Positions 16,246-23,527 are shown, counted from the stretch's first letter. The stretch is 49,239 nucleotides of DNA from Candidatus Krumholzibacteriia bacterium (GCA_035649275.1 DASRJW010000116.1:1-49239), one strand, 5' to 3'. Notes: generated by a model from the letters alone, not told the origin. Numbers and translations are program-made.

Positions 16246-16862
16246 GTGCGGCAGAGTCGACCGTATTCGTCGTCGATGACGAGCCCTCGGTGCGCAAGAG
16301 CCTCGGCCGTCTCCTCAAGGCGGCCGGGTATCGCGTGGAAGCGTTCGCTTCTGCTCGTGATTTCCTGCAGCACGATCCCGACGTCGGAGCCGGTTGCCTG
16401 GTGCTCGACGTGCAGATGCCCGAACTGAACGGGCTGGAGCTGCAGCGAGCGCTCACGGAAACGGACCGCCCCCTGCCGATCATCTTCATCACCGGCCATG
16501 GCGACATTCCGATGAGCGTTCGTGCCATGAAGGGTGGCGCCGTTGATTTCCTTTCCAAGCCCTTCGACGCGAAGGATCTGCTCGAAGCAATCGCGCGGGC
16601 GCTCGAGACGGCCCAGCTGCAGTCGAAGCAGCGAGCCAACTCGGCCGACGTCAAACGCCTACTCGCGAGGCTCACGCCACGCGAGCACGAGGTCATGCTC
16701 CAGGTGATCACGGGCCGGCCCAACAAGCAAATCGCCGCGACGCTCGGCACCTCGGAGAAGACCGTCAAGGTGCATCGTGGCCGGGTGATGCACAAGCTGG
16801 AGGTGCAGTCCGTCGCCGACCTGGTGCGGCTGTGCGAGAAGGCAGGGATTCGCGTGCCGTGA
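16242..16862 (+). CDS. FixJ/NarL-type response regulator
   Basis: 206 residues from ATG 16242 with AAGGTGAG upstream. The receiver (1-120) has VVDDEPSVRKSL, phospho-acceptor Asp56 (LVLDVQMP), ITGHGDIPMSVRAMK as in FixJ, and Lys106 (LSKPF). A LuxR-type helix-turn-helix follows (about 140-200: LTPREHEVMLQV, GRPNKQIAATLG, EKTVKVHRGRVMHKL). It activates transcription when phosphorylated. Its own kinase survives only as a fragment directly upstream, so it must be driven by another kinase or be an orphan. The GRGAC-N4-GTCC motifs downstream are possible targets. Confidence 0.92.
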   Translation: MSAAESTVFVVDDEPSVRKSLGRLLKAAGYRVEAFASARDFLQHDPDVGAGCLVLDVQMPELNGLELQRALTETDRPLPIIFITGHGDIPMSVRAMKGGAVDFLSKPFDAKDLLEAIARALETAQLQSKQRANSADVKRLLARLTPREHEVMLQVITGRPNKQIAATLGTSEKTVKVHRGRVMHKLEVQSVADLVRLCEKAGIRVP

Positions 16863-17079
16863 GACGGAGATCCTGCCCACCGCCATTGCTCCCTGACCAG
16901 GTCACGGCGACCGGCCTCTTTTGAGCACGATCGGTTGAACCGCATCCGTCAGAAGTCCGGCGCCGACCGCACCACCAGCCCTCCTCCGGCCGCTTGGCGA
17001 GTCTCGTCTCCTGTCAGCCGCCGGACCGACGGGATCCATCCTGAGTCGGACGATGGCCCTGGAATGTGGCTTTTGAAAT

Positions 17080-17094
17080 GGGACTCTAGTCCTA
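17080..17094 (+). promoter_or_regulatory. putative regulator site, motif copy 1
   Basis: GGGACTCTAGTCCTA contains an imperfect dyad (GGACT-CT-AGTCC). It lies 39 bases ahead of copy 2 and about 75 bases before the receiver gene start. Possible target of a FixJ-type dimer; function inferred. Confidence 0.4.
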
Positions 17095-17118
17095 GCCGGG
17101 TGTAGTGAAGGCAGACGC

Positions 17119-17140
17119 GGGACTAAGGTCCTATATCAAG
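17119..17140 (+). promoter_or_regulatory. putative regulator site, motif copy 2
   Basis: GGGACTAAGGTCCTATATCA followed by AG. The dyad is GGAC-N4-GTCC. The extension ATATCAA is shared with copy 3 at 18860. It ends 28 bases before the receiver gene ATG, so it occupies the promoter region. Confidence 0.45.
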
Positions 17141-17168
17141 CCCCTTGCTATGGGTCCATCCTTCCAGT

Positions 17169-17540
17169 ATGAGTGATCGACCTATCATCGTGGTGATCGA
17201 TGGCGACACGTCCATACGCAGGGCGCTGACGCGTTTGCTGCGAACCGCCCAAATGGGAGTGGAAACCTACGCTTCGAGTGAGGAGTTCCTTCTCAGGCTC
17301 GATGGCCGCGATCCGGACTGCCTGGTCTTGGATAGTGACATGCCAGGAATCACGGGCACGGAACTGCGCGATCGGCTCGCAGAGATGGGACACCCGATTC
17401 CCGTGGTCTGCATCACGGCGACGAACGGAGTGGACTTGACCCGTCGCACCACCGGGCCTGAAGTTCTCCACAAACCCTTCAACGACAAGACTCTGCTAGA
17501 CGCCATCGGCCGTGCGATCGGCAAGCGCGAGGCGAAGTAG
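17169..17540 (+). CDS. single-domain receiver (CheY-like) protein
   Basis: 123 residues, receiver domain only. The phospho-acceptor is Asp55 (CLVLDSDMPG), with CITAT (Thr83) and Lys102 (LHKPF). The N-terminal acidic cluster reads VIDGDTSIRRAL where close relatives (FixJ type) have VDDE: the second acidic residue is Gly, which may weaken Mg2+ binding. It is closest in appearance to the FixJ receiver at 16242 but has lost any output domain. It may act as a phosphate sink or protein-interaction switch. ATG 17169 is preferred to an in-frame start 24 bases upstream because the protein then begins as receivers normally do. Confidence 0.85.
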   Translation: MSDRPIIVVIDGDTSIRRALTRLLRTAQMGVETYASSEEFLLRLDGRDPDCLVLDSDMPGITGTELRDRLAEMGHPIPVVCITATNGVDLTRRTTGPEVLHKPFNDKTLLDAIGRAIGKREAK

Positions 17541-17556
17541 GATTCTCGGCCCGCAT

Positions 17557-17715
17557 CCGGCGCCTGCACATGCGCTTCGCGGCCACTTTGACGTCGTCAT
17601 CCTCGAAGCAAGACCCGACCTCGCGCGTCATGACATCCTGAACCGGCGCCATGTTGGGGTCGAGACCTTCAGCGGCAGCGCGGATCGTGATGTCGCACCG
17701 CGTATCTGATATTGG
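17557..17715 (-). pseudogene. fragment of a CBS-domain protein gene
   Basis: Read on the minus strand from 17715 the frame gives ISDTRCDITIRAAAEGLDP, then NMAPVQDVMTREVGSCFEDD, then DVKVAAKRM. This is the join between two CBS repeats (consensus 'TDRDIT-RA-AEG-DP...V-DVMT-EV--C-ED--V--AA--M'). It has no start, and similarity stops at about the 3' end of the receiver gene, so only an internal piece remains. It runs opposite to its neighbours, consistent with old rearrangement. Confidence 0.6.
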
Positions 17716-17721
17716 CCATAC

Positions 17722-17738
17722 GTCGTACGACCTAGGTC
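17722..17738. repeat. two overlapping perfect palindromes
   Basis: GTCGTACGAC (17722-17731) and GACCTAGGTC (17729-17738) are each exact 10-base palindromes sharing three bases. They lie about 110 bases before the first DUF3494 gene. They could be an operator; no regulator can be assigned. Confidence 0.4.
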
Positions 17739-17765
17739 GAGCTTCACTCGAAGAGAGTTTCTAGT

Positions 17766-17817
17766 ACTGTCACACATCGCGAGAAACGACAGCGCGCTGC
17801 GGAGCATCACTGTCACA
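17766..17817 (+). repeat. ACTGTCACA direct repeats before DUF3494 gene
   Basis: ACTGTCACA occurs at 17766-17774 and again at 17809-17817, 43 bases apart (about four helical turns), just upstream of the first DUF3494 gene. Possible binding sites; no known regulator consensus recognised. Confidence 0.35.
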
Positions 17818-17845
17818 AGTGGCTGCGCAATTGTGGAGGTAAACC

Positions 17846-18580
17846 ATGAATTCTAGATACAGAATCATCGTCGGCGTCGGACTTGTGGCGCTGTTCGTCC
17901 TTCCCTCCCTCGGATTGGCTCAGTCGTTGGGTTCTGCAGGGAGTTTCGCCGTCCTGGCGGGCTCGACGGTCACCAATGCCGGGGCGACCACCATCATCGG
18001 GAGTGTGGGAGTAAGCCCGGGAACCGCGATCACCGGCCTTCCTGCGGGGCAGCCGACTGGAGGCACGGTTCACGCCGGCGAGGACGTCGCGGCTCAAGCT
18101 CAAAGTGATCTCACAGGCGCTTACAATTCGCTCGCAGGCATGGCCTGCGGCACCAACCTGACCGGCCAGGATCTCGGTGGCCAGACGCTTGCACCGGGCG
18201 TCTATTGTTTCAATTCGTCGGCTCCGGTGACGGGAACACTCACGCTCGACGCTCAGGGCAATTCCAATGCGGTTTTCGTATTCCAAATCGGGAGTACGCT
18301 CACGACCGCAACGGACGCAGCTCTCAACCTGACTGGTGGAGCGCAAAGCACGAACGTGTATTGGCAGGTGGGCAGCAGTGCAACCCTCGGCACCGGCACT
18401 GTTTTCGGAGGCAACATTGTCGCGCTTGCGAGCATCACGCTGACGACCGGTGTGCGCCTGGATGGCAAAGCTCTGGCGCGCACAGGCGCCGTGACGATGG
18501 ATGCCAACTTTGTTGGCGACGCCACAGGAGTGCCATTAGAAAAGACTACGTGGGGCATGATCAAGGTGATTTATCGGTAG
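17846..18580 (+). CDS. secreted DUF3494 (ice-binding-like) protein with C-terminal tail
   Basis: 244 residues; GGAGGT lies 7 bases before ATG 17846. A signal peptide (IIVGVGLVALFVLPSLGLAQ) precedes one DUF3494 domain: LGSAGSFAVLAGSTVTNAG, VGVSPGTAITGLP, LTGQDLGGQTLAPGVYCFN, FVFQIGSTL, VYWQVGSSATLG, GNIVALASITLTTG. This beta-helical fold is found in ice-binding proteins and in many surface proteins of non-polar bacteria where it probably mediates adhesion. After the domain comes a short tail, EKTTWGMIKVIYR, possibly a sorting signal; the second DUF3494 protein lacks it. Location: exported or on the surface. An antifreeze role cannot be claimed from sequence. Confidence 0.9.
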   Translation: MNSRYRIIVGVGLVALFVLPSLGLAQSLGSAGSFAVLAGSTVTNAGATTIIGSVGVSPGTAITGLPAGQPTGGTVHAGEDVAAQAQSDLTGAYNSLAGMACGTNLTGQDLGGQTLAPGVYCFNSSAPVTGTLTLDAQGNSNAVFVFQIGSTLTTATDAALNLTGGAQSTNVYWQVGSSATLGTGTVFGGNIVALASITLTTGVRLDGKALARTGAVTMDANFVGDATGVPLEKTTWGMIKVIYR

Positions 18581-18602
18581 ATATGTTGATGGGGCCGCGA
18601 AA

Positions 18603-18655
18603 TTGGCGTCGCCCGTCGACATCGGTCTTATGGGCCGGCGAACCGGCGACGCCAA
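18603..18655 (+). terminator. stem-loop after the first DUF3494 gene
   Basis: TTGGCGTCGCC (18603-18613) pairs exactly with GGCGACGCCAA (18645-18655), an 11-base stem enclosing 31 bases. It lies 23 bases after the stop at 18580. There is no T run after it, so it could be an mRNA-stabilising hairpin or a recombination remnant instead of a terminator. Confidence 0.35.
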
Positions 18656-18859
18656 CACAAACAGTACAGTCAAAAACATGATCCATGCTCCGGGCGATTA
18701 GGGTTCAATCCCTCAATTTGCACGCGCCACGAGAACGAGGACGGACTACGGAGGCGCTACGCGCGTTTGACCGACGCTGCCGTTTCATGCAGATGCAGAA
18801 CGGCTCGATGGTCTGCGCCCGAGGCGGGTTTTCGGGACAGAGCGTGGAAGCCGGCCCAT

Positions 18860-18883
18860 GAGACTATTGTCCCATATCAATAG
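18860..18883 (+). promoter_or_regulatory. putative regulator site, motif copy 3
   Basis: GAGACTATTGTCCCATATCA then ATAG. It keeps the GRGAC-TN3-GTCC core and the ATATCAA extension of copy 2. It lies upstream of the two-domain DUF3494 gene, which suggests the receiver gene and this gene share a regulator. Confidence 0.45.
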
Positions 18884-19113
18884 ACTCGTCACAGGCCCAG
18901 TATCCAACCGTACAAAAGGAGATGACCGTGCGAGTTCCCCATAACATCTCAGACGCTGTGATGCGTAAAAATGGGGAGTCGATTATTTCCGCAGATGGTC
19001 GTCTCTTACAAACATCCTCTCCTCTTCCAAACATCCTCTCAACTTCATCAACCGTCCGGCTGCAGCCAGTTAACGCAACTGGCCAACGCTGGCTCTTCCG
19101 CAAAGGAACTCAA

Positions 19114-20478
19114 GTGAACTTCAAGTCTTGTTTGATGATCCTGGCAAGTCTCGGATTTGCCGCTCTCCTACTCGGATCGTCGCCAGCTCTTGCCCAAAGG
19201 CCGTCACTCGGCTCGGCGCAGAGTTTTGCGGTCCTGGGTGCCTCGACGGTGACCAGTACCGGCCTAAGCACGATCACCGGGGATCTGGGTGTCAGCCCGG
19301 GTACCGCAGTCACCGGCTTTCCTCCGGGGACCATGACAGGAACGCGCCACGCGGGTGATGCGGTCGCGCTCCAGGCTCAAAGCGATGTCACCACGGCCTA
19401 CAACGCCTGTGCGGGCGCTGTGTGCACCACGACCTTGACGGGTCAAGATCTGGGTGGGCACACGCTCAAGCCTGGCGTCTACTGTTTCGCGGCGTCGGCT
19501 CCCTTGAACGGAGTCCTCACTCTCGATGCACTGGGGGACACCAATGGGGTCTTCATCTTCCAGATCGGGAGTACGCTCCTGGCGGCGATCAACTCGTCGG
19601 TCAAGTTGATCAACGGTGCTCAAGATGCAAACGTGTTCTGGCAGGTTGGCAGCTCCGCCACTCTCGCTGCAGGCGTTGACTTCAAGGGCAACATTATCGC
19701 GCTCGCAAGCATCACCCTGAGTAACGGAACCAAGGTATCCGGTCGAGCCCTGGCACGAACTGCCGCCGTGACGATGGATAACAGCAGCGTCTCTGTCGGA
19801 TCAATCGGCACGCAGCCGGTGACGCCGCCAGTGCCGCCGCCGGTGGCATTTGTGCCCTCACTCGGCTCGGCGCAGAGTTTTGCGGTCCTGGGTGCCTCGA
19901 CGGTGACCAGTACCGGCCTAAGCACGATCACCGGGGATCTGGGTGTCAGCCCGGGTACCGCAGTCACCGGCTTTCCTCCGGGGACCATGACGGGAACGCG
20001 CCACGCGGGTGACCCCGTCGCGCTCCAGGCTCAAAGCGATGTCACCAAGGCCTACAACGCCTGTGCGGGCGCGGTGTGCACCACGACCTTGACGGGTCAA
20101 GATCTAGGTGGGCACACGCTCAAGCCTGGCGTCTACTGTTTCGCGGCGTCGGCTCCCTTGAACGGAGTCCTCACTCTCGATGCTCTAGGCGACCCCAAGG
20201 CGGTCTTCATCTTCCAGATCGGGAGCACACTCCTGCCCGCGATCAACTCGTCGGTCAAGTTGATCAACGGCGCTCAAGATGCAAACGTGTTCTGGCAGGT
20301 TGGCAGCTCCGCCACTCTCGCTGCAGGCGTTGACTTCAAGGGCAACATTATCGCGCTCGCAAGCATCACCCTGAGTAAAGGGACCAAGGTGTCCGGTCGA
20401 GCCCTAGCACGAACGGCCGCCGTGACGATGGATACCAGCAGCGTCTCCACCCAGGCGCTGGCGCTTTCCTCGAGGTAA
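19114..20478 (+). CDS. secreted protein with two near-identical DUF3494 domains
   Basis: 454 residues from GTG 19114 (AAAGGAAC upstream), chosen because a signal peptide then begins at once: VNFKSCLMILASLGFAALLL, cleavage near ALAQ. Domain 1 (about 31-227) and domain 2 (about 249-445) differ at only about 8 residues by my reading and are joined by a Pro-rich linker (TPPVPPPVAF). Each has LGSAQSFAVLGASTVTSTG, GDLGVSPGTAVTGFPPG, LTGQDLGGHTLKPGVYCF, NVFWQVGSSATL. The protein ends STQALALSSR without the W-G-x-I-K tail of its neighbour. Exported; adhesion or ice binding are the family options. An upstream GTG at 18928 with a good ribosome site is an alternative start that would put 62 residues before the signal. 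Confidence 0.87.
   Translation: MNFKSCLMILASLGFAALLLGSSPALAQRPSLGSAQSFAVLGASTVTSTGLSTITGDLGVSPGTAVTGFPPGTMTGTRHAGDAVALQAQSDVTTAYNACAGAVCTTTLTGQDLGGHTLKPGVYCFAASAPLNGVLTLDALGDTNGVFIFQIGSTLLAAINSSVKLINGAQDANVFWQVGSSATLAAGVDFKGNIIALASITLSNGTKVSGRALARTAAVTMDNSSVSVGSIGTQPVTPPVPPPVAFVPSLGSAQSFAVLGASTVTSTGLSTITGDLGVSPGTAVTGFPPGTMTGTRHAGDPVALQAQSDVTKAYNACAGAVCTTTLTGQDLGGHTLKPGVYCFAASAPLNGVLTLDALGDPKAVFIFQIGSTLLPAINSSVKLINGAQDANVFWQVGSSATLAAGVDFKGNIIALASITLSKGTKVSGRALARTAAVTMDTSSVSTQALALSSR
19204..19794 (+). repeat. tandem domain repeat, copy A
   Basis: About 590 bases repeated as copy B with an exact offset of 654 bases (218 codons). The nucleotide match is very high, including silent positions, so the duplication is recent or kept uniform by gene conversion. 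Confidence 0.85.
19858..20448 (+). repeat. tandem domain repeat, copy B
   Basis: Second copy of the DUF3494-coding unit. Differences from copy A include GACCCC for GATGCG and AAGG for ACGG; most changes alter Ala/Asn/Thr to Pro or Lys in the protein. Confidence 0.85.
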
Positions 20479-20485
20479 TTGGGAG

Positions 20486-20511
20486 GCCGGGCCCGTGGTA
20501 ACGGGCCCGGC
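20486..20511 (+). terminator. strong hairpin after the two-domain DUF3494 gene
   Basis: GCCGGGCCCGT (20486-20496) and ACGGGCCCGGC (20501-20511) form a perfect 11-base, GC-rich stem with loop GGTA, 8 bases after the stop codon. The following bases (TGTTC) make a weak U tract. A second, weaker hairpin with a better T run follows: ACTCG / CGAGT at 20533-20550, then TTTCTT. Together they probably end the DUF3494 transcript. Confidence 0.65.
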
Positions 20512-20623
20512 TGTTCAAGACTGGAAGAATCGACTCGGGAGGAGACGAGTTTTCTTGGTCTTATCTGGTGCAGGTATCGCGAACCATCTCTGCGCCAACG
20601 GCAAACAGCCGTCGTCGAGGGTT

Positions 20624-22006
20624 ATGAGCAAACATGCTCTCTTGCAGAGGGTGGAGCATGCGCGGCAGCGGTTAGGCTCGCTGCCTTGCTGCGCGACTGG
20701 CACGTATCTCGGAGAACCTCCGCCCCCACCGCGAGCACCTCAAGCATGGATACTCGCGATTCCACTACTCCGTGCTGTAGGCCCCGCTGTCGTTCTTTGC
20801 GCGAGGGCGGCGACCGTGCTTGTCTTTCTGGCGTCGTTCGTCGCAGCTCAGGGCCCCGAGGCTTCCACAGCGACCCAGAGTCCACCCAGCGTCGAGAGCC
20901 TGAACGTTCGCGTGTTCTCGATCCGCAACCGTAGCGCCTTGGAACTCGCCGAGGTCCTGAACCGCTTGATCGGCACCGGCGTCTTGAATCTGGCGGAGCC
21001 AGCGACGAGCGGGGAGACGAACCAGAATGCTACGACGCCCGCCGCGACCCCGTTCCCAGCGACTGCTTTGCGTGCGGATCACGGCAGGCTGGTGCTGAGC
21101 GCCGACGTAGCTACCAACACTCTGTTCGCCACCGGCGATGCGAGCCTCATCGACAAGGTCGAGGGGCTCATCAAGACGCTCGACGTGATGGCGTCGCAAG
21201 TCATGATCGAGGTCCTGATCCTCAACTTGAGCGACAGCGACGCCTTTGACTTGGGGGTCGAGATTCGTGGCATCAGGGACAAAAGCGCCATCGTGATCCT
21301 CTCCTCTCTCTTCGGCCTGGGTGCGCCCAACCCGATCGCCGACCTGGTGCTCCCGACCGTGTCCGGCTTCACGGGCGTCGTGCTCAATCCAGGCGACTTC
21401 AGCGTGCTGGTGAACGCCCTGCAGATCCTCAACAAAGGGCGCGCACTCAACATCCCCAAGGTCCTGGTGAACTCCAACCAAATGGCGAACCTCGCCTCGG
21501 TGCTGCAGACTCCCTTCCTCAGCACCAACTCCACCACCGTTGTCGCTACGACCACCTTCGGTGGCACTCAAGACGCCGGCACCACGATCCAGGTCCGGCC
21601 TCAGATTGCCGAGGCCGATCACCTTGTCCTGGAGTATTCCATCGTCCTGAGCACGTTCGTGGGCACAGCGAGCGACCCTTCCCTGCCCCCGCCGCGCCAG
21701 CAGAACAACCTGCAGAGCGTCGCCACGATCCCCGACGGTTACACCGTCGCACTCGGCGGTCTGGAGACGACGAGCGAGACGGAGCAGACCTCGCAGGTGC
21801 CTTTCCTTGGAAGGCTGCCTCTGCTCGGACGGCTGTTCCGCTCCGAGTCCAAGCTGACCTCGCACTCGCGCTTCTATGTCTTCATCCGCGCCAGCATCCT
21901 CCGTGGCGCGGACTTCCAACATCTGAAGTTCCTGAGCGACGTCGAATTGCATAGAGCCGACCTCGATCCCGGCTGGCCCGAGGTCGAGCCGGCCCTGATC
22001 AGATGA
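20624..22006 (+). CDS. short secretin (GspD/PilQ-type outer-membrane channel)
   Basis: 460 residues if started at ATG 20624; in-frame codons extend to 20495, but that would put the strong hairpin inside the gene. A hydrophobic export signal (AATVLVFLASFVAAQ) lies at about 65-80, so a still later start is possible. One N1-like ring domain follows (VFSIRNRSALELAEVLNRL ... TNTLFATGDASLIDKVEGLI), then a full secretin domain from VMIEVLILNLSDSD to VPFLGRLPLLGRLFRS and FYVFIRASIL. GspD normally has N0 to N3 domains, so this one is minimal. It should form a multimeric outer-membrane gate. No other secretion-system gene is nearby. Its stop overlaps an ATG at 22003. Confidence 0.85.
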   Translation: MSKHALLQRVEHARQRLGSLPCCATGTYLGEPPPPPRAPQAWILAIPLLRAVGPAVVLCARAATVLVFLASFVAAQGPEASTATQSPPSVESLNVRVFSIRNRSALELAEVLNRLIGTGVLNLAEPATSGETNQNATTPAATPFPATALRADHGRLVLSADVATNTLFATGDASLIDKVEGLIKTLDVMASQVMIEVLILNLSDSDAFDLGVEIRGIRDKSAIVILSSLFGLGAPNPIADLVLPTVSGFTGVVLNPGDFSVLVNALQILNKGRALNIPKVLVNSNQMANLASVLQTPFLSTNSTTVVATTTFGGTQDAGTTIQVRPQIAEADHLVLEYSIVLSTFVGTASDPSLPPPRQQNNLQSVATIPDGYTVALGGLETTSETEQTSQVPFLGRLPLLGRLFRSESKLTSHSRFYVFIRASILRGADFQHLKFLSDVELHRADLDPGWPEVEPALIR

Positions 22007-22158
22007 GCCAGGCGAATAGCGTTTGGGAGGGCTGCCAGGAGGGCCCGAATATGCGAAGAGGGGCGGTCAACTCTAGCGCTGCGCCTCGGCGTGATCGTGG
22101 CCTTTGCTCTCATTCCGGCAACCTGCGTTTCGCTGGACATACTCTTCGTTCGGTCCCG

Positions 22159-23478
22159 GTGAAGTACGTTGTCGCCGCCTTCATCTTGCTTCCCTGCATC
22201 TCCTCCTGTACGTCGTCTTCGGCGAGGATCTCCCCGACTCACGACGACGACGCAAGCCACGATCCCGGAAAGGCCCACGAGCTGACCCTCGAGGCTCTGG
22301 ACGTCATCGAAAGCGACTCGGCAAAGGCAGAGGAACTCCTGAATGCGGCCCTGAAGGCCGACCTCTATCACGGACCCGCACACAACGACTTGGGAGTGCT
22401 GTATTTACGGCAGTCTAGGCTCTACGAGGCCGCCAACGAGTTCGAGTTGGCACGCAAGCTCATGCCCGGAAACCCGGACCCGAGGTTGAACCTCGGTTTG
22501 ACGCTCGAAAAAGCGGGACTGAATGAGCGAGCGTTCGATGCCTACAACGCGGCCCTGGAGGTTTCGCCCGAGCACATCCGGACCATCCAGGCCATCGCCA
22601 GGCTGACGCTGCGTACCGACCGGAAGAATGATCGGCTCATGGGGATGCTCGAGGACATCACGCTACGTGGTGAAACGAACCATTGGCGCCATTGGGCCCA
22701 GGACCAGATGTCCAGGTCGAAGATCGCGACCGGGAAGACGAGTCTCCTCCGCGTCACGACACCTCGGACGGGCAACACCGTCACGAGCCCACTGCGCGTG
22801 AGCGGCGAAGCACGTGGCACCTGGTTCTTCGAGGCCAACTTCCCAGTGCGGTTGCTGAATCAGGACGGCCAAGAAATCGCGATCGCACCGGCAGAAGCTC
22901 GCGGCGAGTGGATGACGGAGAACTTCGTTCCGTTCGAGGCCGTGCTCGAGTTCAGTGCGCCAGCCCCGGGAACTTCGGGAACGTTGGTTCTGGAGAAGAA
23001 CAATCCATCCGGGCTCTCGGAGCAGGCCGACGAGTTTCTCATGCCGGTTCGATTCGGCACGACGGAACCGGGAGAATCTTCGGCGGGAGTAAGCTTGGTC
23101 CAGGCGTATTTTGGGAACCACGGCATGGCCGTGGATGCGAAGGGCGACTGCGAAGCGATCTTCCCGGTCGTCCGGACGGTCCCGCGGACGCAGGGGCCGG
23201 CGCGTGCGGCCCTCGAAGCGCTCCTCGCGGGTCCCACGCCCGAGGAAAAAGCACAAGGCTATTTCACGAGTATCGACGCGGGGGTGCGTGTCCGAGGCCT
23301 GATCATCAAAAACGGCGTCGCGACCGTCGACTTCAGCGAGGAGATGGAGCGCGCCGGTGACTCGTGCCGGATGTCGGCAATCCGAGCTCAAATCGACGCG
23401 TCTCTCCGGCAGTTTCCCACGGTCCAGTCGGTCCGGATCTCCATCGTGGGCAAAACGGAAAATATCCTGCAGCCATAA
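22159..23478 (+). CDS. lipoprotein with TPR, Gmad2 and GerMN domains
   Basis: 439 residues from GTG 22159, which gives a textbook lipoprotein signal (VKYVVAAFILLPCISSC, lipid-modified Cys17). ATG 22051 has a better ribosome site (AGGAGGG), but the extra residues look non-coding. Domains: TPR repeats about 45-150 (KAEELLNAALKADLYHGPAH, then LGVLYLRQSRLYEAANEF, and NLGLTLEKAGLNERAFDAYN); a Gmad2 immunoglobulin-like domain about 200-290 (VTSPLRVSGEARGTWFFEAN, FPVRLLNQDGQEI); a GerMN domain about 310-435 (VQAYFGNHGMAV, ALEALLAGPTPEEKAQGYF, VDFSEEME). TPR lipoproteins such as PilF/PilW guide secretins into the outer membrane, so a partner role with the preceding secretin is inferred. The TPR-Gmad2-GerMN combination is unfamiliar to me. 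Confidence 0.8.
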   Translation: MKYVVAAFILLPCISSCTSSSARISPTHDDDASHDPGKAHELTLEALDVIESDSAKAEELLNAALKADLYHGPAHNDLGVLYLRQSRLYEAANEFELARKLMPGNPDPRLNLGLTLEKAGLNERAFDAYNAALEVSPEHIRTIQAIARLTLRTDRKNDRLMGMLEDITLRGETNHWRHWAQDQMSRSKIATGKTSLLRVTTPRTGNTVTSPLRVSGEARGTWFFEANFPVRLLNQDGQEIAIAPAEARGEWMTENFVPFEAVLEFSAPAPGTSGTLVLEKNNPSGLSEQADEFLMPVRFGTTEPGESSAGVSLVQAYFGNHGMAVDAKGDCEAIFPVVRTVPRTQGPARAALEALLAGPTPEEKAQGYFTSIDAGVRVRGLIIKNGVATVDFSEEMERAGDSCRMSAIRAQIDASLRQFPTVQSVRISIVGKTENILQP

Positions 23479-23527
23479 GTCGTGTGACGCGGCAGGCATG
23501 TGGCGTGATCCCGAGCGCGGGCCTCAG

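Larger units (their letters stand above)
16863..17168. other. intergenic region upstream of the lone receiver gene
   Basis: About 306 bases without a gene or recognisable gene fragment. Its last 90 bases carry two copies of the GRGAC-N4-GTCC motif (17080-17094 and 17119-17140), described separately. No clear terminator for the FixJ-type gene was found. Confidence 0.5.
18581..19113. other. long intergenic region between the DUF3494 genes
   Basis: About 530 bases. Present: an 11-base stem with a 31-base loop (18603-18655), a tRNA T-arm-like stretch near 18705 judged not to be a tRNA, motif copy 3 (18860-18883), and AAAAGGAG just before 18922. From 18922 a frame runs open into the second DUF3494 gene. 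Its first 64 codons do not look like protein but could be a long leader if translation begins at GTG 18928. No complete gene is supported. Confidence 0.45.

Noticed and set aside
18700-18730. tRNA-like T-arm (AGGGTTCAATCCCT) followed by GCACGCGCCA
   Set aside because: The loop has six bases where a T loop has seven, and no acceptor, D or anticodon arm can be folded in front of it. At most an old recombination-site remnant.
19204-20448. Tandem repeats as a CRISPR or satellite array
   Set aside because: Two long units that encode protein domains; no short repeats with spacers.
20495-20623. Longer N-terminus of the secretin from 20495
   Set aside because: It would run through a strong hairpin that ends the previous gene, and the encoded residues look non-coding.
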